Origin: Pseudomonadota bacterium
GTDB taxonomy: Bacteria > Pseudomonadota > Alphaproteobacteria > Rhizobiales > Devosiaceae
Reading direction: 5' to 3'
NCBI GenBank assembly: GCA_023430705.1
Contig: JAEYZJ010000082.1
Span: 1 to 18,166 of the forward strand
Length of the DNA: 18,166 nucleotides
The notes under the pieces are model-generated. The model ran no database searches, was not told the DNA's origin, and saw only the letters and a list, made by a program, of their open reading frames with translations. The position numbers and the translations under genes were made by a program. Position 1 is the stretch's first letter. Every line of letters begins with the position of its first letter. Positions 6,556-14,290 of this stretch are shown here, piece after piece.

Positions 6556-7956
6556 ATGGCCAGCAACAACGACTACGTGGTCCGCGACATCGGGCTTGCC
6601 GACTATGGCCGCAAGGAAATCGGCATGGCCGAGATCGAGATGCCCGGGCTGATGGCCATCCGCGAGGAATATGCCGCGAGCCAGCCGCTGAAGGGCGCGC
6701 GCATCGCCGGTTCGCTCCACATGACCATCCAGACGGCGGTGCTGATCGAGACGCTGGTGGCGCTCGGGGCCGAGGTCCGCTGGGTCAGCTGCAACATCTT
6801 TTCCACCCAGGACCACGCCGCCGCGGCGATCGCCGCCGCGGGCATCTCGGTGTTCGCCAAGAAGGGCGAGAGCCTCGAGGAATACTGGGACTATACCGAC
6901 CGCATGATGGACTGGCCGGGCGGCCAGACCCCCAACATGATCCTCGACGACGGCGGCGACGCCACCATGCTGGTGCTGACCGGGGCCAAGGCCGAGACCG
7001 ACCCCTCGGTGCTCGACAACCCGCATTCGGAAGAGGAGGAGGTGTTCTTCGCGCTGATCAGGAAGCGCCTTGCCAAGGACCCGACCTTCTACTCGCGCAT
7101 CAAGGCCAGTATCCGCGGCGTCTCCGAGGAGACAACCACGGGCGTGATGCGGCTCTACCAATTGCAGCAGAAGGGCGAACTGCCCTTCCCCGCCATCAAC
7201 GTCAACGACTCCGTGACCAAGTCCAAGTTCGACAACAAGTACGGCACGCGTGAATCGCTGGTCGACGCCATCCGGCGCGGCACCGACGTGATGCTGGCCG
7301 GCAAGGTGGCGATCGTGTGCGGCTACGGCGACGTGGGCAAGGGTTCGGCCCAGTCGCTGCGCGGCGCCGGGGCGCGCGTGCTCGTCACCGAAGTCGACCC
7401 GATCTGCGCCCTGCAGGCGGCGATGGACGGCTACGAAGTGGTGACGCTGGCCGAGGCCGCGCCGCGCGCCGACATCGTCGTGACGGCGACGGGCAACAAG
7501 GACGTCGTCACGCTCGATGACATCCGCAATCTCAAGGACATGGCCATCGTCTGCAATATCGGCCACTTCGACAACGAGATCCAGGTCGCGGAACTGCGCA
7601 ACTTCAAGTGGACGAACGTCAAGCCGCAGGTCGACATCGTCGAGCTGGCACCCGGCCGGCGCATCGTGCTGCTGAGCGAGGGTCGGCTGGTCAACCTCGG
7701 CAACGCCACCGGCCATCCGAGCTTCGTGATGAGCGCCTCGTTCGCCAACCAGACGCTGGCCCAGGTCGAACTCTGGACCAACGGGCAGAACCTCAAGCAC
7801 GAGGTGCACGTGCTGCCCAAGCACCTCGACGAGAAGGTTGCCGAGCTGCACCTCGCCAAGCTCGGCGCCAAGCTCACGCGGCTGACGGGCAGCCAGGCGG
7901 CCTATATCGGGGTGAACCCCGAGGGTCCGTTCAAGTCCGAACAGTATCGCTACTGA
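6556..7956 (+). CDS. ahcY: S-adenosylhomocysteine hydrolase (adenosylhomocysteinase)
   Basis: Reversibly cleaves S-adenosylhomocysteine to adenosine and homocysteine with bound NAD, removing the product inhibitor of SAM-dependent methyltransferases and feeding the methionine cycle; it is a cytosolic tetramer. The 466 residues match the bacterial family. Visible are His55 (HMTIQTAVL), VSCNIFSTQDHAAAAI, NDSVTKSKFDN with Lys222 and Asp226, the NAD-binding GYGDVGKGSA (from Gly256), and the conserved C-terminal KSEQYRY. I chose ATG at 6556 because AGGAG (6542-6546) is 9 nt upstream; the in-frame ATG at 6547 abuts that site. The gene appears monocistronic: its own promoter and operator precede it and a hairpin terminator follows. 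Confidence 0.98.
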   Translation: MASNNDYVVRDIGLADYGRKEIGMAEIEMPGLMAIREEYAASQPLKGARIAGSLHMTIQTAVLIETLVALGAEVRWVSCNIFSTQDHAAAAIAAAGISVFAKKGESLEEYWDYTDRMMDWPGGQTPNMILDDGGDATMLVLTGAKAETDPSVLDNPHSEEEEVFFALIRKRLAKDPTFYSRIKASIRGVSEETTTGVMRLYQLQQKGELPFPAINVNDSVTKSKFDNKYGTRESLVDAIRRGTDVMLAGKVAIVCGYGDVGKGSAQSLRGAGARVLVTEVDPICALQAAMDGYEVVTLAEAAPRADIVVTATGNKDVVTLDDIRNLKDMAIVCNIGHFDNEIQVAELRNFKWTNVKPQVDIVELAPGRRIVLLSEGRLVNLGNATGHPSFVMSASFANQTLAQVELWTNGQNLKHEVHVLPKHLDEKVAELHLAKLGAKLTRLTGSQAAYIGVNPEGPFKSEQYRY

Positions 7957-7964
7957 GCCTTGGG

Positions 7965-7994
7965 AGGGCGCCTGCGGGCGCCCTTCGCATTTTC
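7965..7994 (+). terminator. Rho-independent terminator of ahcY
   Basis: GGGCGCC (7966-7972) pairs with GGCGCCC (7977-7983) over a TGCG tetraloop, extended by an A-T pair (7965/7984), and is followed by a T-rich tail ending in TTTT (7990-7993). It starts 9 nt after the ahcY stop codon. Confidence 0.88.
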
Positions 7995-8050
7995 CGACAC
8001 GGGACCGCGCTCCAGCCGGTACGCAAAAAACCGCGCAAATCACTCCGGCG

Positions 8051-8065
8051 TTAACGAAGCGTTCA
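8051..8065 (+). promoter_or_regulatory. Candidate CtrA-binding site upstream of divL
   Basis: TTAA (8051-8054), seven bases, then TTCA (8062-8065) matches seven of eight positions of the CtrA consensus TTAA-N7-TTAA. It lies 242 nt ahead of the divL start. One mismatch and the lack of a mapped promoter keep this tentative. Confidence 0.4.
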
Positions 8066-8125
8066 CTGTTCGGACCTCGGTCAACACCCATTCTGGGTGC
8101 GATCCCCGCTCTTCACATACAATTT

Positions 8126-8210
8126 GACTCTTTTTGCGCGAATCCGAGCCCGGTAATGTCGGGTGATTCGGCGGTTACGGGTTTTTGGCTCGCCGGACAC
8201 GCGGCGAATC
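8126..8210. promoter_or_regulatory. GANTC cluster and alternative hairpins in the divL leader
   Basis: The 336-bp gap between ahcY and divL holds, after the ahcY terminator and the CtrA-like site, four GANTC sequences: GACTC (8126-8130), GAATC (8140-8144), GATTC (8165-8169) and GAATC (8206-8210); two more lie at the start of divL (8324-8328, 8343-8347). GANTC is the target of the cell-cycle methyltransferase CcrM. The arm around 8163-8170 can pair with CGAATC (8139-8144, with inner CCCG/CGGG at 8149-8152/8160-8163) or with CGAATCAC (8205-8212), two mutually exclusive hairpins if transcribed. I see no small gene here. Confidence 0.5.
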
Positions 8211-8292
8211 ACGGGGCTCGGCGCGGCATCTAGTGCGGGTATCGCTGCTGCGGCGGCGACGTGAGCGACAAGTTCTGACCTAGGGGCAATAT

Positions 8293-10767
8293 ATGGCGCC
8301 GGATAAACTCCGGAACGATCGGGGATTCGTGACCGCTGGTGCGAGTCTGGTTACCCTCCTGAGCGCGTCCCCCGCCCTCGCCCAGGGCATCAATTCGGTC
8401 AACGTCGTGGGAGCGGCGCCGGTCGCGATCGCGATGGGGGCCGGGGCCTTCGCGCTGATCGCCATGACGCTGGTCCGCCGCATCCTGCGAGACAACCGCA
8501 CCGCCCGGCTGCGGGCCGCCGAGCAGATCTCGAGCCTGCGGGCGCGGGTCGACGAGTACGAGGCCCTGCTGGCCGGAGGCCGCGAGATCATCGTGCTGTG
8601 GGCGAACCCGGGCGAAGGCCCGCGCTTTCTCGGCCAGGCGTCGGCATTGCTGCCGCCGGGGCGGCGGGCCGAGGCGGTGCTGGATTTCGGCGCCTGGCTG
8701 CCCGATGCCGATGCCGACCGGCTGGCCGCCGCCATCGAGGCGCTGCGGGCGGGCGGCCGCGGCTTCCAGATGAACCTCACGGACAAGGAAGGCCGCACGG
8801 TGCGCGCCATCGGGTCGCTGCTGGGCAACGGCGCGGCGCTGCGGCTGAGGCCGGCGGCCCTGCAGCCGCCCGCCGGCGAAGCCGTCGCGGCCCTGCCGGC
8901 ATCGCCGCAGCAGGCGCTGGCGCTGGCCGAGTACGCGACGGCCCGCACGGTGCTCGCGAACCTCAGCAAGCCCGCGTTCCTGCGCGATGGCACCGGGCGA
9001 CTGGTGTTCGCCAACACGCCCTACCACGACCTCGCCCGGGCGCTCGGCCGCCGGACCAGCGAGAGCCAGCCGGCGGAGCTGATCGACGCGGCCCTGCTGC
9101 AGCGCAACGGCGCCGTGCCGGGCGACGTGCGCCAGCCGAGGACGACGGCGGTCAGGCTCGGCGAACTCGGCGAGTTCGACGTGGTCGATTTCCCGCTCAA
9201 CGGCGGCCATGCCGGCTACCTCTACCCCCGCCCCGACGCGTCGCGAGCCAACGGGCTGCAGCATCTGAGCACCATCATCGATGCGCTGGGGAGCCCGATC
9301 GCGATCTTCAACGCCAACCGCGAGCTGGTGCAGTTCAACCGGGCCTACAGGGCGCTGTGGAACCTCGATGCCAACTGGCTCAAGCTCGGCCTCGACGAAC
9401 GCGCCATCCTCGACAAGCTGCGTACCGAGGGCAAGCTGCCCAACGATCCCGACTACCAGGCATGGCGCGCCCGGCACCTGCGCTCCTACGACCTGCGCGG
9501 ACCGCAGGAGCTGGAGCCCTGGCACCTGCCCGACGGCCGCACCATCCAGGTGATCGCGGCGCCGGCCGGCACGAGGGGCGGGGTCATCTACGTCTTCGAG
9601 GACATCACGGACCAGCTCAACCTCAAGAGCCAGCACAAGGCGGTGCTGGACGTACAGCGCTCGACGCTGAACGCGCTGAGCGAGGCGGTGGCGGTGTTCG
9701 GCACCAACGGGCGGCTGACGCTGTCGAATCCCAAGCTGTCGACGCTGTGGCGGCTGCCGATCAACCTGATCAGCGACACGCCGCATATCGACCAGATCGC
9801 CGAAGCGGCGGCCAAGGCGCTGCCCGAGGACGGGGCGACGATCTGGCGCGACCTCAAGCGCTCGATCATCGACCTCAACCCCACCCGCTCGGACCGGCAG
9901 GGCCGCATCAGCCGCATGGACGGCAAGCTGATCGACTATGCCGTGGTGCGCCTGCCCGACGGGCAGACGATGATGACCTTCCTCGACGTCACCGAGAGCG
10001 CCAACTACCAGCGCGTGCTCAAGGAGCGCAACGACGCCCTGATCACCGCCGACCGGCTGAAGGACGCGTTCGTCCAGAACGTCAGCTACGAGCTGCGCTC
10101 GCCGCTCACCAACATCATCGGCTTTGCCGACCTGCTCGCCTCCGGCGTCGCCGGGCAGCTCAACGAGAAGCAGGCGAGCTACACCAACTATATCCGCGCC
10201 TCGAGCGCGACGCTCGGCGTGCTGATCGACAACATCCTCGACCTTGCGACGGTCGACGCGGGGATCGCGGAACTGCAGCCCGAGCAGCTGGACATCGCGG
10301 CGCTGGTCGAGAAGGCGCGGGCCGGGCTGTTTGCGACCTTCCCCGAGGTCGACGGGCAGCCGGCGCTCAACCTCAAGGTGGTGATCGAGCCGGACCTGCC
10401 GGTGTTCGTCGCCGACGGCACGCGCATCGTCAACGTGCTCTACAACCTGCTCTCCAATGCCGCCCGTTTCTCCGAGCCCGGCGGCGAGGTGAAGCTCACG
10501 GTGTCCGGACGCACGGGGCGCGTGCAGTTCGTCATCGAGGACGAAGGCGCCCCCATGTCGGAGGAGATGCGGCAGGCGCTGGTCGACCGCGACGATACGC
10601 TGGGCGTCACGGCGCGCCAGCGCGGCGCGGGACTGGGCCTTGCGATCGTGCGGGCCTTCGTCAACATGCATGGCGGCACGATCAGCCTCGAGAAGCGCGA
10701 GCCCCGCGGCACGCGCGTCATCGTGAGCCTGCCCAGCGACGTGGCCATGGCCGGGGCGGCCGAGTAG
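8293..10767 (+). CDS. divL: DivL-like tyrosine pseudo-histidine kinase, cell-cycle regulator
   Basis: An 824-residue PAS-rich kinase-like protein. The HisKA box reads FVQNVSYELRSPLTNIIGF: the phospho-accepting His is replaced by Tyr599, the hallmark of DivL, which in Caulobacter binds DivK and controls the CckA-ChpT-CtrA phosphorelay. N to C: a hydrophobic segment (about 12-31, ending ALAQG, signal-like), a second one (about 41-61), a coiled-coil-like stretch (65-95), three PAS-like regions (about 218-310, 327-440, 458-570), HisKA (590-655) and an ATPase domain (about 690-815). The N-box (Asn718, Asn722) and G2 (GAGLGL, from Gly778) are kept, but G1 is DEGAPM (750-755), without the usual second Gly. 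ATG at 8293 has AGGGG 6 nt upstream. The neighbours ahcY and tsaE match the usual Hyphomicrobiales location. Confidence 0.88.
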   Translation: MAPDKLRNDRGFVTAGASLVTLLSASPALAQGINSVNVVGAAPVAIAMGAGAFALIAMTLVRRILRDNRTARLRAAEQISSLRARVDEYEALLAGGREIIVLWANPGEGPRFLGQASALLPPGRRAEAVLDFGAWLPDADADRLAAAIEALRAGGRGFQMNLTDKEGRTVRAIGSLLGNGAALRLRPAALQPPAGEAVAALPASPQQALALAEYATARTVLANLSKPAFLRDGTGRLVFANTPYHDLARALGRRTSESQPAELIDAALLQRNGAVPGDVRQPRTTAVRLGELGEFDVVDFPLNGGHAGYLYPRPDASRANGLQHLSTIIDALGSPIAIFNANRELVQFNRAYRALWNLDANWLKLGLDERAILDKLRTEGKLPNDPDYQAWRARHLRSYDLRGPQELEPWHLPDGRTIQVIAAPAGTRGGVIYVFEDITDQLNLKSQHKAVLDVQRSTLNALSEAVAVFGTNGRLTLSNPKLSTLWRLPINLISDTPHIDQIAEAAAKALPEDGATIWRDLKRSIIDLNPTRSDRQGRISRMDGKLIDYAVVRLPDGQTMMTFLDVTESANYQRVLKERNDALITADRLKDAFVQNVSYELRSPLTNIIGFADLLASGVAGQLNEKQASYTNYIRASSATLGVLIDNILDLATVDAGIAELQPEQLDIAALVEKARAGLFATFPEVDGQPALNLKVVIEPDLPVFVADGTRIVNVLYNLLSNAARFSEPGGEVKLTVSGRTGRVQFVIEDEGAPMSEEMRQALVDRDDTLGVTARQRGAGLGLAIVRAFVNMHGGTISLEKREPRGTRVIVSLPSDVAMAGAAE

Positions 10768-10805
10768 GCTTTGCTTCGCGGCGGCGTCTCGGCTAAGCCG
10801 GGCAG

Positions 10806-11246
10806 ATGATCCAGACGATCGAACTTGCCGACGACGACGACACCGCTGGCCTGGGCCGGCGGATCGCGGGGCTGCTGCGGGAGGGAGACCTCGTGCTCCT
10901 CCAGGGCGACCTCGGCGCCGGCAAGACGGCGCTGGCGCGCGCGATCATCCGGGCCCGGATGGACGACGCGCTGCTCGACGTGCCCTCCCCCAGCTTCGCA
11001 CTGGTGCAGCCCTACGAGGCGAAGGGCCGCCCGATCCTCCATGCCGATCTCTACCGGCTGACCGATCCGCGCGAGGTGGACGAGCTGGGGCTCTTCGAGC
11101 GGGCCGACGCCATCGTCCTCGTCGAGTGGCCGGAGCGCTCGGACGAGGTTGCCGCGCAGGCGAGTGTACGGGTGGCGCTGACAGTGCCTCCCGACGGCGC
11201 GGGGCGGACGGCAACGGTGGAGTTCATGGACGGGCGGGCCCTCTAG
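10806..11246 (+). CDS. tsaE: tRNA threonylcarbamoyladenosine biosynthesis ATPase TsaE
   Basis: TsaE is the ATPase that, with TsaB, TsaC and TsaD, makes N6-threonylcarbamoyl-adenosine at position 37 of ANN-decoding tRNAs. The 146-residue protein shows Walker A GDLGAGKT (34-41, Lys40), the switch-like VPSPSFALVQPY (59-70), HADLYRL with Asp81, and LVEWPER with Glu107, all family signatures. It lies 38 bp after divL. The ribosome-binding site is weak (GGGC shortly before ATG). In many Hyphomicrobiales this domain is fused to a phosphotransferase; here the frame stops right after the TsaE domain, so it is a stand-alone protein. Confidence 0.95.
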   Translation: MIQTIELADDDDTAGLGRRIAGLLREGDLVLLQGDLGAGKTALARAIIRARMDDALLDVPSPSFALVQPYEAKGRPILHADLYRLTDPREVDELGLFERADAIVLVEWPERSDEVAAQASVRVALTVPPDGAGRTATVEFMDGRAL

Positions 11247-11338
11247 CAACCGTCCAGGGAGCCTCCGGGGGGCCTCTGGAGCGTGGACAGGCGCCTTGAG
11301 CGCTGGACTTCGCTGCCCCCAGCCGCTCAAATCAGGCG

Positions 11339-14290
11339 ATGCGTCGCGACTCGCTCTTTACCATCGCACCCCATGCCCCCTTCCTCGCCACGCTCGCGGC
11401 GCGAGTGCTCGACGGCACGCTCCTGGGCGACTGGCCGCGCAAGGGCGGGTTCTGGCTCAGCGACGTCACCATCATCCTGCCGACGCGGCGCGCCCGGCTG
11501 GCGCTGGCGGCCGAGCTGGCGCGGCAGACGGGCGGCGCGACGCTGCTTCCCGACATTCGCACCTTCGGCGGCGAGGCGGCCGAGGAAGAGCCGTTCCTGC
11601 CGCCCTACGACGCGCCGCCGATCGCCACCGCGGCGCCCGAACTCGAGCGGCGGCTGACGCTGTCGCACCTCGTGCGCCGGTTTGCCGACCAGGCGGGGAG
11701 CTTCGCCAACCCTCCCAATGCGGCGGAAATCTTCTGGCTGGCGGAGTCGCTGGGCGAGCTGGTGGACGATTTCACCATCGAAGGCATCGAGGCCGCCCAG
11801 CTCACGCAACTGGTGCCGGAAGAGCTGGCCGCCAACTGGCAGGTGATCCTGGGCTTTCTCGACGTGGCGCTCAAGGCCTGGCCGGCGATCCTCGCCGAGC
11901 GCGGCAAGGTCGATGCGGCCCGCGCCCGCAACGAACGGCTGCTGCGGCAGGCCGCGGCCGCACCGCTCGTCCATGGCGAAAAGCCGGTGATCGCCGCCGG
12001 CTCGACAGGCTCCATCCCGGCGACGGCAGCGCTGCTCAAGGCGATCGCCGGGCTGCCGCGGGGGGCGCTCGTGCTGCCCGGCCTCGACACCAGCTTCTCG
12101 CCCGATGAGCACGAGGCGCTGCTCAAGGGCGAGACCACGCAGGGCCACCCGCAATACGGGCTGATGAAGCTGCTGCGCGGCCTCGGCGCCGGAGTCGGCG
12201 AGGTCGTGGAACTGGGCGGCGAGAGCAGCCGGACCACGCTGGCGCGGGCGGCGCTGGCGCCGGCCAGCCAGACCCATCACTGGCCGCACTGGCGCGCGGC
12301 GCTGCCGGTGACCGAAGCCATGGCCGGCGTTTCCGTGCTCGCGGCGCGCAATGCCGACATCGAGGCACGGGCGATCGCGCTGGCGGCGCGGGCCAAGCTC
12401 GCCGCGGGCGGGACGGTCGGCATCGTGTCGCGCGACCAGACGCTGGCGCGCCGGATCGCGGCCGAACTGAAACGGCACGACATCGCGGTCGACGACGCCG
12501 CGGGGACACCCCTCTACCAGTCGGGCGCGGGACGGCTGGCGCGGCAGGTGCTCGCCGCCGCCGCCAGCGACTATGCCGCGGTCGATGTGGTGGCGCTGCT
12601 GCGCAACGCGGCCGTGTCCCTGGGGCTCGACCGGCTCGAGGTCAGGCGGGCGGCCGACCACCTCGACCTCAAGCTGCGCCGGAACCGGCCGCCGGCCGGG
12701 CTCGCGGGCCTCAAGGGGCTCACCGACAAGGCCGAGGCGGGCGAGGTCCTGACCCGGCTCGGCGACGCCATGGCGCCGGTCCTCGCATTGCAGGACCTGG
12801 CCGCGCTCACTGCTCCGCAGCTGGCTGCGGCGCTGCTCGAGGCGCTCAGCGCGCTGGCGCCCGACACCGAGCCGCCCGGCATGGCCGAGTTCCGCCGCTG
12901 GGCCGAGGATCTTACCGCGATCGGGCAGGCCGGCACGCCATTCCCGCCCACCGACCTCGATGCGGTGCTGGCGGCGCTGCTGGCCGGCTCGAAGGCGCAG
13001 GGTCCGGTGTCGCAGCGCGACGACATCCATATCTGGGGCGAGCTCGAGGCGCGCCTGATGAACCCGGACCTCGTGGTCCTTGCCGGCATGAACGAGGACA
13101 TCTGGCCCGCCGTGGCCGATCCCGGTCCCTGGCTGAGCCGCGGCATGCGCATTGCCATCGGGCTCGAGCCGCCCGAGCGGCAGCAGGGCCTTGCGGCGCA
13201 CGACTTCAGCATGGCCTTCGGCAATGCCGAGGTGCTGATCGCCTATGCGGAGCGGCTCGGCACCTCGCCGGCCCTGCCCTCGCCGCTATTGCAGCGGATC
13301 GACGCCTTCATCGGCGAAGCGGAGGCGAAGGCGGCGCGCGCGCGCGGCGCCGTGTGGCAGGCGCAGGCCGAGGCGATCGATCATGCCGGGCTGCCGCGCC
13401 CGGCGCCGCGCCCGGCGCCGAACCCCGAGATCGCCATCCGCCCGCGGCAGCTTTCCATCACCGAGATCGAGCCGCTGGTGCGCTCGCCCTACGACATCTA
13501 CGCGCGGCGCGTGCTGGGCCTCTACCGCATGGAGCCGCTCGGCACCGAGCCGAGCGCGCGCGAGCGCGGCACCATGATCCACGGCGTCTTCGAGCGCTTC
13601 GTCAGCGAAGGCCTCGACCTCGAGGCGCCCGCCGCCCTGCCGACGATGATGAGCTTTGCGCGCCAGGCGTTCGAGGGGCTCGACGCGATCAAGGAGCGGC
13701 GCGACATCTGGCTCAAGCGCTTCGAGCGCGCGGCGCGGCAGTTCCTCGACTTCGAACGCCGGCGCGACCCCGAGATCAGGCAGCGCCACGCCGAACTCAA
13801 GGGCGAATGGGTGTTTCCGGCACTCGACAACTTCAGGCTCGTGGGCAAGGCCGACCGGCTCGACGTGCGGCGCGACGGCACGCTCGAGATCATCGACTTC
13901 AAGACCGGGGGCGTGCCGGCCCCCGGCGACATGCGGGCCTTCGACGCCCCGCAGCTGCTGCTCGAGGCCGCGATGGCGCGGGCCGGGGTGTTCCCCGGGC
14001 TCGAGCCGCACGACAGCTCGACGCTCACCTACATCAAGATCGGCCTCGGGCCCGCCGCCTTCCAGGTGATGCCGTTCAAGCTGCCCAGGGGCATGGAGCT
14101 GATGGATGCGGTGGGCGAGATCGAGCGGCGCATGCAACGCCACGTCGATACGTTCCTGTTGCACCAGGTGCCGATGACGGCGCGCATCCGGCCCCGCGCC
14201 GAGGGCGGGCGCAAGTCCTACCCGGGTGATTACGACCATCTGGCGCGCACCGACGAATGGACCCTCACCGCGGGAGTGGACGATCCATGA
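11339..14290 (+). CDS. addB: Double-strand break repair protein AddB
   Basis: AddB is the second subunit of the AddAB helicase-nuclease that resects double-strand ends for RecA loading. The 983 residues fit the alphaproteobacterial form. The N-terminus (LFTIAPHAPFLATLAARVLDG, ILPTRRARLALAAEL) is typical, and no Walker A is present, as expected for an inactivated helicase domain. The C-terminal RecB-type nuclease (about 690-960) carries GKADRLD (Asp839) and IIDFKTG (Asp853, Lys855). There is no cysteine in the whole protein, so the Fe-S cluster of the Bacillus-type AddB cannot form; the position expected for a CPF motif reads Ser716-Pro-Tyr. The start at 11339 has only a close AGG (spacer 2) as ribosome-binding site. 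It overlaps addA by 4 nt (ATGA). Confidence 0.95.
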   Translation: MRRDSLFTIAPHAPFLATLAARVLDGTLLGDWPRKGGFWLSDVTIILPTRRARLALAAELARQTGGATLLPDIRTFGGEAAEEEPFLPPYDAPPIATAAPELERRLTLSHLVRRFADQAGSFANPPNAAEIFWLAESLGELVDDFTIEGIEAAQLTQLVPEELAANWQVILGFLDVALKAWPAILAERGKVDAARARNERLLRQAAAAPLVHGEKPVIAAGSTGSIPATAALLKAIAGLPRGALVLPGLDTSFSPDEHEALLKGETTQGHPQYGLMKLLRGLGAGVGEVVELGGESSRTTLARAALAPASQTHHWPHWRAALPVTEAMAGVSVLAARNADIEARAIALAARAKLAAGGTVGIVSRDQTLARRIAAELKRHDIAVDDAAGTPLYQSGAGRLARQVLAAAASDYAAVDVVALLRNAAVSLGLDRLEVRRAADHLDLKLRRNRPPAGLAGLKGLTDKAEAGEVLTRLGDAMAPVLALQDLAALTAPQLAAALLEALSALAPDTEPPGMAEFRRWAEDLTAIGQAGTPFPPTDLDAVLAALLAGSKAQGPVSQRDDIHIWGELEARLMNPDLVVLAGMNEDIWPAVADPGPWLSRGMRIAIGLEPPERQQGLAAHDFSMAFGNAEVLIAYAERLGTSPALPSPLLQRIDAFIGEAEAKAARARGAVWQAQAEAIDHAGLPRPAPRPAPNPEIAIRPRQLSITEIEPLVRSPYDIYARRVLGLYRMEPLGTEPSARERGTMIHGVFERFVSEGLDLEAPAALPTMMSFARQAFEGLDAIKERRDIWLKRFERAARQFLDFERRRDPEIRQRHAELKGEWVFPALDNFRLVGKADRLDVRRDGTLEIIDFKTGGVPAPGDMRAFDAPQLLLEAAMARAGVFPGLEPHDSSTLTYIKIGLGPAAFQVMPFKLPRGMELMDAVGEIERRMQRHVDTFLLHQVPMTARIRPRAEGGRKSYPGDYDHLARTDEWTLTAGVDDP

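Noticed and set aside
8085..8099. CACCCA-TTC-TGGGTG hairpin in the divL leader
   Set aside because: A six-base stem with no following T-tract and no link to a known motif; noted only as part of the leader.
8230..10671. Minus-strand open frame of 813 residues opposite divL
   Set aside because: Shadow of divL; no motif, and it runs across the divL start region without any gene signals.
11254..11279. GC-rich imperfect hairpin between tsaE and addB
   Set aside because: The arms pair only with bulges and no T-tract follows; probably a by-product of composition rather than a terminator.
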